From NCBI RefSeq assembly GCF_000002995.4, contig NW_025062476.1:4707001-4771000 (forward strand): a stretch of 64,000 nucleotides of DNA, given 5' to 3'. Origin of the DNA: Brugia malayi. Taxonomy: Eukaryota; Nematoda; Chromadorea; Rhabditida; Onchocercidae. Below the pieces are notes generated by a model, which was given only the letters and a program-made list of their open reading frames with translations, was not told where the DNA came from and searched no databases. The translations under genes were made by a program, and so were the position numbers. This document shows, piece by piece, positions 54,657 through 64,000 of the stretch (positions are counted from its first letter, which is position 1; the number at the start of each line of letters is the position of its first letter).

Positions 54657-56901
54657 TTAGGATTTGGTTTGATGATAATGAAGTGCTCCTTCTCGGGCAA
54701 GTTGGTCTGCTTTCTCGTTCCCATATATTCCTACATGTCCAGCAACATGCTCGAAACGTACCTGCAACTAGATAAGCCGAGTACACATGTAACGAGTGGA
54801 ATTTCGAAGACTTTTTATAACTTCCAATCAGACTAACTTCCAACAATCATGCATTTAGCTACTGTATATTTGAAGTTTATTGTTATGAAGCTTTCTGAAT
54901 ACATGTAGTCTTATGATTAGCTGAAAATGTGATGCGATGAATTTCTAGTCTTGGTGAGAGGTACTATCGAAGGATATTACACGTATAAGTTGATGTCATG
55001 GTCCGATTAAAGAAAAGAATTTCTAGTAAAAAAAAAAAAAAAAAGAAAAACGCGGATGAGGGATTTAAGTTCATATGACCCTAAGCTCTTGGCACATCAA
55101 AATATTTTTTATATAAAAAGAAGGGAATGTGAAATGTTTCATTCCCAGTAGCGCTTCATGAAAATAGAATAGACAATTCTTTAGTACTAATAATACACTA
55201 ACATTCTTAAAATATTTACTAACATTTATGTTTTTAAGCAAGCCGTTCAGTTCAATAATGAGATCTTGATTTTTGACAGTTGTACCATTTGATGTTTTCC
55301 AACCATTTTTTTGCCAGCCATGTATCCATGAATTCATTGTTTGAATCAGAAGGTTGGAATCTGTACGAACAATAAGCTGGTGATACCTTCGTTGAATTGC
55401 CTGAATAAGTAATAAGATAAACATTTCATTTTCTTGTAAAAATTTGAAATACCGAACTTTGAATTCTCATCATGTAAAATAAACAAATATTAAAATCAGA
55501 ATTCTAGAAATTAAGATTACCATTTGTACAGCCCTTATAACCGCTTCAAGCTCAGCTCTATTATTGGTCGGTGGTCCTCTAAGGAGTGGTTCGGAAATGT
55601 TATCAACGTGCTGCTCGCCCCAATAAACTCCAATTCCAGCAGTAGCTCCAACATGACCATTAAAGGAACAAGCACCATCTGTGTATACAATGGGAATTCC
55701 TTCCCATATATTCTCTTCTTGGGAAAATGATGGTTTTGAGCTAAAAAGCAATTTCATGATATTTGTTTCTCGCTAATTCACTTACAGTACGAAAACCTTT
55801 GTATCAGGAAAGTTTGTCTCTTTTATAACATTCATACTCTTAAACAACATAGTTCTAATCCAGCTATTTATCAGGGTTATCATGAACTTTCATCTGTTCT
55901 TGAAAAAAGCTACTGGAATCAGTACTAGTTAATTTTTCTGTTTATCCCTTCAATTGATGAGATAATGGTATTCGATCTTTCATAAAACAATAATACATAG
56001 TGATGCCTACTTATTGGCTTGTTTAAAGCTTGTGAAATTTCTAAGTTCAGCAGACATTTCTCTAGCTAGATAACATTCAAACGACAGTAACTCTCATAAG
56101 TACAAAACATACGATGATAATTTCTGCAATTCTGTTGTTGAAGATAGTTCAGATTGTGAACTTTTTCCATCTCCTATTCAATAAGACGAAAATAAAACTA
56201 TTATTAGCTTCTTTTATATTGTTAACTTTTAATTTTATAATGAAGATTGTGAAAATGCAGGAGATGATATGTTTGTTATAACAACTTTCTTTTAAATAGT
56301 TTTTTCTTACATACTGTTTCTTTTAAGTATAAGCTTTAATAAACTGGGAAAGTTCAGATTGAACTATTTCATCTTCCAATATGAAAAGATTTTGCAATTG
56401 TTTAATAAAGTTAGAGGTTATACCTGCATGGTTAGATATGCTATTCTTTAAAATGAAAGCAAGTGCATCACTTTGTTTAATGAATTTTCTGTATCTGAAA
56501 ACAACATCACTGAACTTTCATGTCATCTTCGAAATTTTTTTTTAAAATTTTCATAAAACACCTTTCTAGTTTATAAAAATTTTATAAACTACAAAACTTT
56601 GCAAAAATTTTACAAATTTCAAGGTCACTTAAGAAAAAACCGTAATTTTTGTCAAATGTTTAGCTAAGATTTGCTTTTTTTTTTTATTCCAGCAATCGGA
56701 AATTACTGGAATAAAGGAGTTGTAACATTAATTGAATGCTCTTGCTCGGTGCAACGATAACAACATAATCATTAATAATTTAGATTGAAGAAGCACCGGC
56801 CTAGCATTTCGATATCCTTTCACCTGCCTTTCACATTCTGACCAAGTCTTGTAGACTCCAGTGCAACGACCTCGAGCAACCGCATAGTAGCCAGTTTTCA
56901 T
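54657..56901 (-). CDS. rnh1: Ribonuclease H1
   Basis: Six exons: 56901-56801, 56494-56424, 56173-56113, 55740-55521, 55400-55224 and 54761-54657, giving 244 residues. RNase H1 cuts the RNA strand of RNA:DNA hybrids. The N-terminus is a hybrid-binding domain: YYAVARGRCTGVYKTW (5-20), then ARYRKF (33-38). A Ser-rich linker of about 40 residues leads to the catalytic domain. The active-site residues are all present: Asp99 (VYTDGACS), Glu141 (NNRAELEAV), Asp165 (VRTDSNLL), His219 (VAGHVG) and Asp229 (NEKADQLAREG). There is no obvious mitochondrial presequence before the first domain. Intron 1 appears to use a GC donor (GCTAG|GCCGGT): only this junction rebuilds the conserved A-R-Y-x-K-F in frame, while the nearby GT gives a stop. 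The neighbouring upstream gene on the same strand carries three copies of the same N-terminal domain. Confidence 0.93.
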
Positions 56902-57941
56902 TCTTAATGTTAGGTATTAGGTAGCACTGGAATATAAAAATTAATTTAACCGAACCATTCTACTAGGTTCCCTTGAAAACAACCTTAAATAACTCAAACG
57001 ACCGACTTCGAAATATGAATATTTTTTGGAAAAGACTCATAATATTATTCGTTGCATAACACATGGAAACAGGAAAATCAGAACTGCAAGAGCTTTTTAA
57101 TTTGAAAAGAAAAATTAACCGTCCTCCAACATTCAGCCTAATCAGTTAAACTCAAGAGATTCAAAGCTAATAACTTCGAAGATTTTACAATTTCAATGGA
57201 ACTTCTAACACCGGCTTATAACTGCGCAAATATATGTCAACTGCTACCAAAACAGATCATTTCTTATGATGCTATGCTAGCCTTGACATTTTAGCAAAAC
57301 ATTCATTTAACAGTCGAAGTATAATAACAAATGTTTTTTTAGTGATAAAAAAAAATGAACTGAAAATTCACAAAATAATTACTGTTCACAATTTTTTAAC
57401 ATTCACCAAATAGATGCACCAACAGAGAATTACTCAAAAAGAAAGCGAAGTGCACAATATCTTGCTGTTGTCTGCTGTTGTGCTTGTTCTGTTGTCAAGT
57501 AGAAAGAATGAAGAGTAGAGTAAAACAGGAAAACATCAAGGAAAATAGAAGAAAACAAAACCAAGGTCATCAGTTTTTGATCTTTTGTATATGACTAATA
57601 AATTTCTCACAAAAAAGATAAACAAAAAAATTGCTATGTTCATTAAGGAAGAGTTATTAGAACAAAATGATATATGAAAATAAAACTGTAACAAATCGCT
57701 AAAGAAAACAAAACTAACAATGTTAAAAGAAATATCTGTTACTAATTTCAACACAATAAACTACAAAAAATCGTTGAGAAAAATAAGCCTTTAGGATAAG
57801 AAACTTCATTATTATATTTACAATTGTCGGGAAAAAACGTTCAAAAATATCAACAAAGTCTACGAAAATAGTATCTGAATATAAAATAATCACATTAATT
57901 CAATGTAAAATACAAAGCTCCCTTTTCTTCAGGCATTTATT
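56902..57941. other. Spacer between RNase H1 and the triple hybrid-binding-domain gene
   Basis: A 1.0 kb AT-rich spacer with no convincing exon. It holds the 3' end of the upstream gene (AATAAA overlaps its stop) and the presumed RNase H1 promoter. Confidence 0.55.
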
Positions 57942-59952
57942 TTAGCCCTTTTTTGCTGATTTCTCTTCGACATCATCTTCTACGTCATTTGGACTATGAG
58001 CCCTCTTACGACCTTCTACAAATTCAGATGTAAATTTTGGAAAGTAATGACAATAAAATATATACTTGAAATAAAACATACATTTAAAACCGATATTTGT
58101 CGAAAGAGAATACAAGTTGTCGTTGTTAAATCTATCATGATAAATAATTTAACACGATTACCTGCTTCCTTAATGTTTCTTCCTTCAACAAACAATTTCG
58201 CATCTTCCTCATTGTCGAACTTCTTAAATTTGGCACCTTTGAAATCCTTCGTTGCTTCCAAACATTCTTCCCATGTTTTGAATACACCGGTTTTATGGCC
58301 ATGTGCAACAGCGTAGAATGATGGTCCTTTGTTAGTTTGCTGAAATTTACAGGAAGAAAGTAAACTTATTCTAAAATTAAATCATAGACAATAACAACAC
58401 ATTGCTATAAGGACAAAGAGAACATAAGGAAGCATTAATCATGTGTTTATTAATCAAGCAAGAATCGATGTTATCCTCGCCTCTTTCTTCTCTTCCATAT
58501 TTTCCGTCTCTTTTACTTCTTCCTCATTGTTATCCGTTGCTGTATTATGAGTTTTTGATTCTGAAATTACTAATTACATGCTCGATCTAACACTCATTTT
58601 GGCATGATATCATTAAACTTGATTTCGTGTTCTTTTTCATTCCCTTTTGTGTCGTCCCATATTGTTCCATTTTGTAAATCCATTGGTTTGGTATGCTCCC
58701 TTGTAAATAGAAAATTAGTTATCCATATCGGCTGAATACCATTTAGTCAGCATTCCATTCCATAAGAAGTGATAAAGATATCAAGCAATTATTCTTTTTA
58801 TCAGCATAAAGCTACATCGCGCCAGACTATTTTTAAACAATTTCGATAAATTAAGAGCGTCACAGCTGTTCTGAAGCAAATCATAGAATGTTCTGAAATA
58901 ACCATTACACTTCCGAAAAATGTTCAAATCCTAGGGAAAATGTAAATAAAAACAAAACCTTTTGGATTACCATCCTCTTCTCCACTCGAATATTTCATAT
59001 AATAAGCTTTTGCTTCCTCCAATTTCTCGAATTTCTTGTACAATGGCTGAGGATAATCGGTTATCTGGAACTCTTTTTTGTATAGTTCAATTATAAATAA
59101 ATTAAGGCAAATAAACGTTTAGAATTCTTACTAAAAAAATGTGGAATAGAATTTTTCACTCAACTCAAATGATAAAAGAAATGCAGTATTTCTCTCACAT
59201 GATTCTTAACTTCATTGTAATCTGTAAATATTCCTACAACTTTTCCTCGAGCAACTGCATAAAATTTATCCGCTTCCTCATCCACATCCACTGAAATCGT
59301 TTTACAAGCGTAATTTTTATAAATCATTCGTTTCTATTATTATCGTTAAAATAACCTTTGAAAATTATAAACATCGAAATCATATGAAGTTCATGCAATA
59401 AACAACAATAAAAGAGTATTTCAGAAAGGCATTTCATACATAAACAATTAGTCTTTCAATATATATGCATTAGATATTGTAACATTCGACAAAATAATCT
59501 GCAAAAAATTAAGTGACAACCAACATGAAATTCTTTCCGGTCGTCGGACTTTCACATATTCCTCAGCTTCCTCTTTTGTAGCAAATTTTTTATAAACTGG
59601 TTGAGGAAAATCCCTTATCTGCAAAACTAAACTGAATTTAGCATAAACATTATGAAAATTTATTAATGATAGAAAGCCACAATAAGATAAAATAATGTTA
59701 GTTCGGAAGAAGTGTGTCAACAGCCTCAGTGATTCGAAAAAGAAAATTGATCAGTGTCGAATACCTTATTATCTGATTTTTCAGTCAACGTTGACTATAG
59801 ACTATTCAAAGTCAGTATAAAAAGCTGTATTTAGAAAAGGCCATGCAAGTGACAAGTGCGGGAAAACAAGCCTGTTCCTGCACATCCGCCCACTTTTCAT
59901 ATACGCCTGGTTTCTTGCCATGTCCCACCGCATAGAAGCTATGTTCGGCCAT
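57942..59952 (-). CDS. Protein with three RNase H1-type hybrid-binding domains and no nuclease domain
   Basis: Seven exons: 59952-59872, 59618-59525, 59290-59199, 59064-58971, 58560-58481 (or shorter, ending at 58517), 58339-58162 and 58015-57942, giving 230 residues (218 with the short exon 5). Three copies of the RNase H1 N-terminal domain are visible, starting FYAVGHGKKPGVYEKW (6-21), FYAVARGKVVGIFTDY (68-83) and FYAVAHGHKTGVFKTW (155-170). Each is followed by a YKKF or FKKF (36-39, 98-101, 185-188). In RNase H1 this domain grips the RNA:DNA hybrid through that Trp and the paired lysines; copy 2 has Tyr for Trp. An acidic linker (about 121-147) separates copies 2 and 3. The tail is basic then acidic (GRKRAHSPND...KSAKKG) and could be a nuclear signal. 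The RNase H motifs TDGA, AE and TDS are all absent. Copies 1 and 2 are split by an intron at the same codon, so they arose by duplication. Intron 1 seems to use a GC donor (GAACAG|GCTTGT). Confidence 0.85.
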
Positions 59953-61416
59953 TACCGTTAATCTAAATGTTTCTAAATAAGATAGTGAACATCATTCAAG
60001 TTATGTATAATCAAAAATAACGACTCTCAAAGACGGAAAAAAGTGTGATTTCGTGGACATTTTTCAGGTTATGGCAATCTGATCGAAGTGAAAGTAATAA
60101 ATAATGTCCATAAGTGATAAAATCCAAATAGCCATTCTTCCAGAAGTAGAATTTTATGCTAGCATATAATCAGCTTAATGATAAGGATAGCCCTCTCAAA
60201 GTTACAAAAGTTTTAAATTGCAAAAAGTAAATTGAAAAAAATCAAACAATTCATATGCTGGAGAGTATAGAAGGTGCTGTAACTGATAAATTAGTGATAT
60301 AAATATTAGTGAAGAAAAATTTAATATTAATAAATATTAGTGAAGGTAAATTAGTGAAAATATATTGCAGATCCATACAGCAATTATAAGGAAGGAAATG
60401 TGAAAACATCAAAAGAACAACTAAGCAGTACATTTCATTACTTTACAGGTATTGATCCGGTCAATGTGACCTGTTGTGATAATTTTAAAATGAACAAAGA
60501 AAAAGGAAGAAAATGAGAAACAAAACATTGTAAGAATGAATCAACAATATACACAGCTCATCACAAAATCAAAATAAAGAGGAATATCGAAGAGATAGTA
60601 ACAGCAATAACAATCGTTGAATGATGAATAATTTGAAACGAAAAACGAAACATTGCTGTTCGTTTCTTCCATCCTTTCAATACTATCCTATCCTATCTAA
60701 CTGAAATTTCTATTCTTCTTTCACCTTCCTCTGTTCAACACTAGCAATTCATTCTCAAATCAATGCAACCAAAAACTGATAGAGGCAATGAGACGAGAAG
60801 AGACAGTGAAAAGGACAGATGAATCCATTTTTCAGGTCCATAACACAAAAAAAAAACCTCCCTCTTTCTCTCTCTCTCTCTCTCTATATATATATTTATC
60901 AGCATCCTATTTTATCGCTCATTTTTCTCCTCTTTCATCTTCTACAACAAGAAATGCATCTTCGCCCTTCATGTATTATTACCATACCCATCTATTATTT
61001 TTATTATGTTATCGAGAATTGCGTATTTTGTGGTGAAAATTATCTCATCTCGATTCACCTAAAAGTCAACTTACAAGCAAGAAAAGACAGCTATTTAGTA
61101 TGAAAATAAGTTAATAATACTGTCAAAGTTAACAGAATGTCCCAAATCCCACCGAAAGTAAGGCACATCACGAATGAAATTATATGCAATTTACATTTCA
61201 GTTCTTACACCACTAACTAATATTATTTCAAAACAATTAGTTTGATACTAATGTTCAACTATCATTTAAACGATCACATAATTGTGCTTTGAAATAGTTA
61301 TGCAATGCTTTGGGAAAAATCTACGCAATTTATTCGTGGAGAAATGAAGAAAGTTATCATTGCTACTGAACCAATAATAACACCTTGCACAACTGTACAA
61401 AAAGGAAATGCCGCAA
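59953..61416. other. Upstream of the hybrid-binding-domain gene; simple repeats
   Basis: The region holds (CT)n followed by (TA)n near 60866-60897 and AT-rich sequence. Short plus-strand frames over the CT run (Ser-Leu repeats) are repeat artefacts. A stretch near 61299-61440 is open on both strands; the minus-strand reading is strongly hydrophobic but could not be linked to other exons. Confidence 0.45.
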
Positions 61417-62703
61417 TTAAAATAATAATGAATAAAGCGTCTCTGTGATCAATGATTCATCATCAAAATCTGGTAAACGGCAGAGAATACTTTTGTTGCT
61501 ACAACGCGCCTGACTATAATTCATAATTCAGTTAACTATAACTAAGTCTTGTTTTTATGAATATGAAAAAAAGTCTTCCCAATCTTTACTTTTATGTCTG
61601 TGCCAAATAATTACAAAATTATGGAAAATTGCATCCACGTATCCACAACTAGATCCGTTACTTATGCATAAATTAGATTTTACGTATAACTCTTATAGCA
61701 AAATTACCTATTCCTTTTCCAAAACAAAAGAACCGCATATATCTCTCAAAATAACTGATTTTCTGCAGAAAAGAAATATTACGTATGACAAAAACTTTCG
61801 AGAAATTGGAGAGAAGTAAATACACTTTTACTGATGAGAATAAGGAACCATTTTCAATTTATAAAGAAACTAATACCTTATGTCTTAACCTAAAATAAAG
61901 TAAGCAGCAAACAAATTATTAGGAGGAAATATTAGACATGGAATGTTATTAAAATACACTACGGCTTCACGATATATTTTAATACGAAATAGTAAATTCA
62001 GCATGAAATCATTTCGCTCCATTAAATATAAAACCAACTGAAAATTTCGAATGATATCGGGAAACTATTAACTTACTTCGTCCACGAAAATCGGATTTCC
62101 CTTTTTGCTAGGAACAGTCAATTTTATCGTATGATGAACTGTTACATTACATTTCCGAAAATTCTTTCCGGTTTTACATTATATTTCATAACATATATAT
62201 TGAACAGTAAACGAGCATTTATCTGATTAAAGTGATTTTATTTTTTGTACTTATTGACGTGAAAGATTACAATAATCCGCTTTTACTTCTATGAAATAAA
62301 AAAAGAAACTATTACGAAATGAAAAATAAATTTCGTGAAAATCTTCGAAAATTACTCGCACCAACCAGCCGCAATAAAGTCATGAAACTATAATTCTAAT
62401 CATAACAAATGAAAATTAGCAGATATCGTAAACCAGGAAAAAACTGTTACCAGCCAATTTGTTTTTCACCCGTCTCAGTACTTAATATATTCCTACAATT
62501 TATTTCTAAATTTTCATTACTCTACATCTAAGCAATGAACGAATTGCAGACATATTAAAAATTATTCCGCTAATAATATGTCTTCCCCTATGTTATGTTA
62601 TGCTCATTCATCCGCTACTCTTCAAAATTTAAGCAATCCTATCATTATCAACAGCTTTAAGTAACCTAAGATGGAATTCTTCTTTGTACACTTTGTATTT
62701 CAT
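61417..62703 (-). CDS. Tentative small spliced gene, about 86 residues
   Basis: Five short exons with canonical GT-AG borders and matching phases can be joined: 62703-62666, 62492-62451, 62387-62362, 62138-62077 and 61509-61417. The best pieces are the fourth exon, which reads HHTIKLTVPSKKGNPIF and ends at a perfect GTAAGT donor, and the last, which reads SILCRLPDFDDESLITETL and then stops. I recognise no family. In such AT-rich DNA, chance joins of small exons are easy, so this is a hypothesis. The fourth and fifth exons may belong to a different model. Confidence 0.33.
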
Positions 62704-63196
62704 GCAAACTAATAGTTTTAAAAAATCAGCAAACAGATATGTATAAGGTCCAACACAGTGTACTTAATCGACATTTACAATTAATGAAACACGATATCAC
62801 CGTGCATAACATATAAATTACTTTGATCAAAAGATAATCAACGAAATTAGCTCATAAAAAACAAAAATGTAACGAAATTTGCACTTACCATATACAGGAC
62901 AAAACTGTTTCAAATTTGAGAAACAGTTATACCAAGGATTAAATTCAACTTTTCTAATTTGTGACTAAAAGCTAATCGATGTTGTTATTATCTGACCAGC
63001 ATCGAAAAGGAAACATTATTTTTACTGTTCAAATAAAACTTTTGGTAAGAGCCTCACAAAAATCAAGTGATGAGAGCCTTACTTTTTTCTTAAGTTCATA
63101 TAGTACAACTCTTCAAAAAATAGCATTAGAAAGCACAAGCTTAATATTATAATTATAAAGAGTGAAGGAGTGAAATTACTTTAACTTTTTCCGAGG
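62704..63196. other. Intergenic, no gene seen
   Basis: AT-rich spacer between the CHMP3 stop and the tentative small gene. No exon or RNA gene was recognised. Confidence 0.6.
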
Positions 63197-63803
63197 TCAA
63201 TTTTTGAGGAACTCTAATCTAGCACGCATCTCATCATAATCAACAGCATGTCCATCAGTACCCGTCAATATGTTTTCTGGTTCCACTGCAAGTGTATCCT
63301 TGACAGCAGATGGTGCTTTACCCAATTCACCGGCTGTAATTTCATACAATATCCGATCTACTTCTTCCTGTAAAAACTTTTCAATTTGTTGCAAATAAGA
63401 AGTGTACTGGTAGATTACACAGCGAACAAAGATATAATGGAAAAGTTCGTAACTAATTTCGCAAAGTTCTTGATGCAGCAATTAGTTTCGTATAAAGTTC
63501 CATTACTACTCTTCCTTTTATTCAGCAAACAGCATGGAAGAACCAAGTAGACTTAACAATTTCAGTAATAAAATAAGGCAAGCGAATTTCTGTTGTAAGT
63601 CAATTCAAGTATAATTCAAATTCCAAAATTCGTGACGGACTTCGATTACTGTACATTCAAAAATCATATGACAGTACCTGCGCTGCTTCTTCAAGCTCTT
63701 CTGGTTCAACTGATTCCATAGTTTCCTCAATCATTTCATCTATAATACCTATTTTCATCATCTCTTTCGAAAGTTCACGCATTGTTGACATTATTTCAGG
63801 CAC
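63197..63803 (-). CDS. vps-24: CHMP3/VPS24, ESCRT-III subunit (C-terminal part)
   Basis: The last two exons of the gene, 63803-63678 and 63367-63197, encode about 98 residues; earlier exons lie beyond base 64000. CHMP3 is an ESCRT-III subunit that helps bud and cut membranes at multivesicular bodies and at cell division. The first exon reads VPEIMSTMRELSKEMMK.GIIDEMIEETMES, close to human CHMP3 (VPEIQATMRELSKEMMKAGIIEEML). The second reads EEVDRILYEITAGELGKAPS and ends with a MIM-type motif, MRARLEFLKN, the site that recruits the VPS4 ATPase. The join is phase 0 with a GT donor and CAG acceptor. Assignment is secure; the gene is cut by the window edge. Confidence 0.92.
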
Positions 63804-64000
63804 CTTAAATTCGTAACATGTAATATTAGTTGCAGCATTTATTTATGTTGACATAGTTACTGTTATCTATATACTACACCATATGATTTCCCATTTCATC
63901 CCTTATAATTTAGCTATCATTCTTAGATGATACTAACAGTGGCCAAACATTAATTGTAAATTAACAAATTCGGAGAGTTCACCAATTCTTTACACTGATT

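Noticed and set aside
60788..61103. Plus-strand frames of 82 and 94 codons
   Set aside because: They run through a CT/TA microsatellite (Ser-Leu and Tyr-Ile repeats) and look like repeat translation, not genes.
61299..61440. Hydrophobic minus-strand frame resembling two membrane helices
   Set aside because: The same bases are open on the plus strand and in another minus frame. It has no start, and no upstream exon joins in phase, so it was not called.

Overview
The window looks like nuclear DNA of a parasitic nematode, most likely a filarial (spirurid) worm. It is very AT-rich and full of poly(A)/poly(T) runs and simple repeats. Its genes are cut into small exons with nematode-type TTTCAG acceptors. 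Several start codons lie directly behind a TTTCAG, as at spliced-leader (SL) trans-splice sites. The species cannot be fixed from the sequence alone. Gene models were built by hand from reading frames, splice signals, exon phase and remembered family motifs; no search was run.

Layout. 1-20.2 kb (- strand): the 5' half of a PDE3-type cyclic-nucleotide phosphodiesterase gene, with very long introns; its catalytic exons lie beyond base 1. A cysteine-rich ORF at 5.3-5.5 kb inside an 11.8 kb intron is in phase to be an alternative first exon. 20.2-32.6 kb: gene-poor, with simple repeats and a 56-bp tandem array. 32.6-34.0 kb (-): GOT1, a Golgi transport membrane protein. 34.8-38.0 kb (+): a TCP11-domain protein, divergent from GOT1. 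38.7-40.7 kb (+): an unrecognised basic, low-complexity protein. 41.6-42.3 kb (-): a small single-pass membrane protein. 43.2-45.9 kb (-): a class II CPD photolyase. 46.4-48.9 kb (-): a gamma/delta-type sarcoglycan. 52.0-54.2 kb (+): DIMT1, the 18S rRNA dimethyladenosine transferase. 54.7-56.9 kb (-): RNase H1. 57.9-60.0 kb (-): a protein with three RNase H1-type hybrid-binding domains and no nuclease domain. 61.4-62.7 kb (-): a tentative small spliced gene. 63.2-63.8 kb (-): the 3' end of CHMP3/VPS24.

Most of these are unrelated housekeeping genes. The clearest local link is RNase H1 beside the triple hybrid-binding-domain protein, on the same strand and sharing a domain: two proteins expected to act on RNA:DNA hybrids. 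The other points worth a second look are the divergent photolyase in an animal that presumably lives in tissue, five introns in five genes that appear to use GC instead of GT as 5' splice site, and the possible alternative cysteine-rich N-terminus of the phosphodiesterase.
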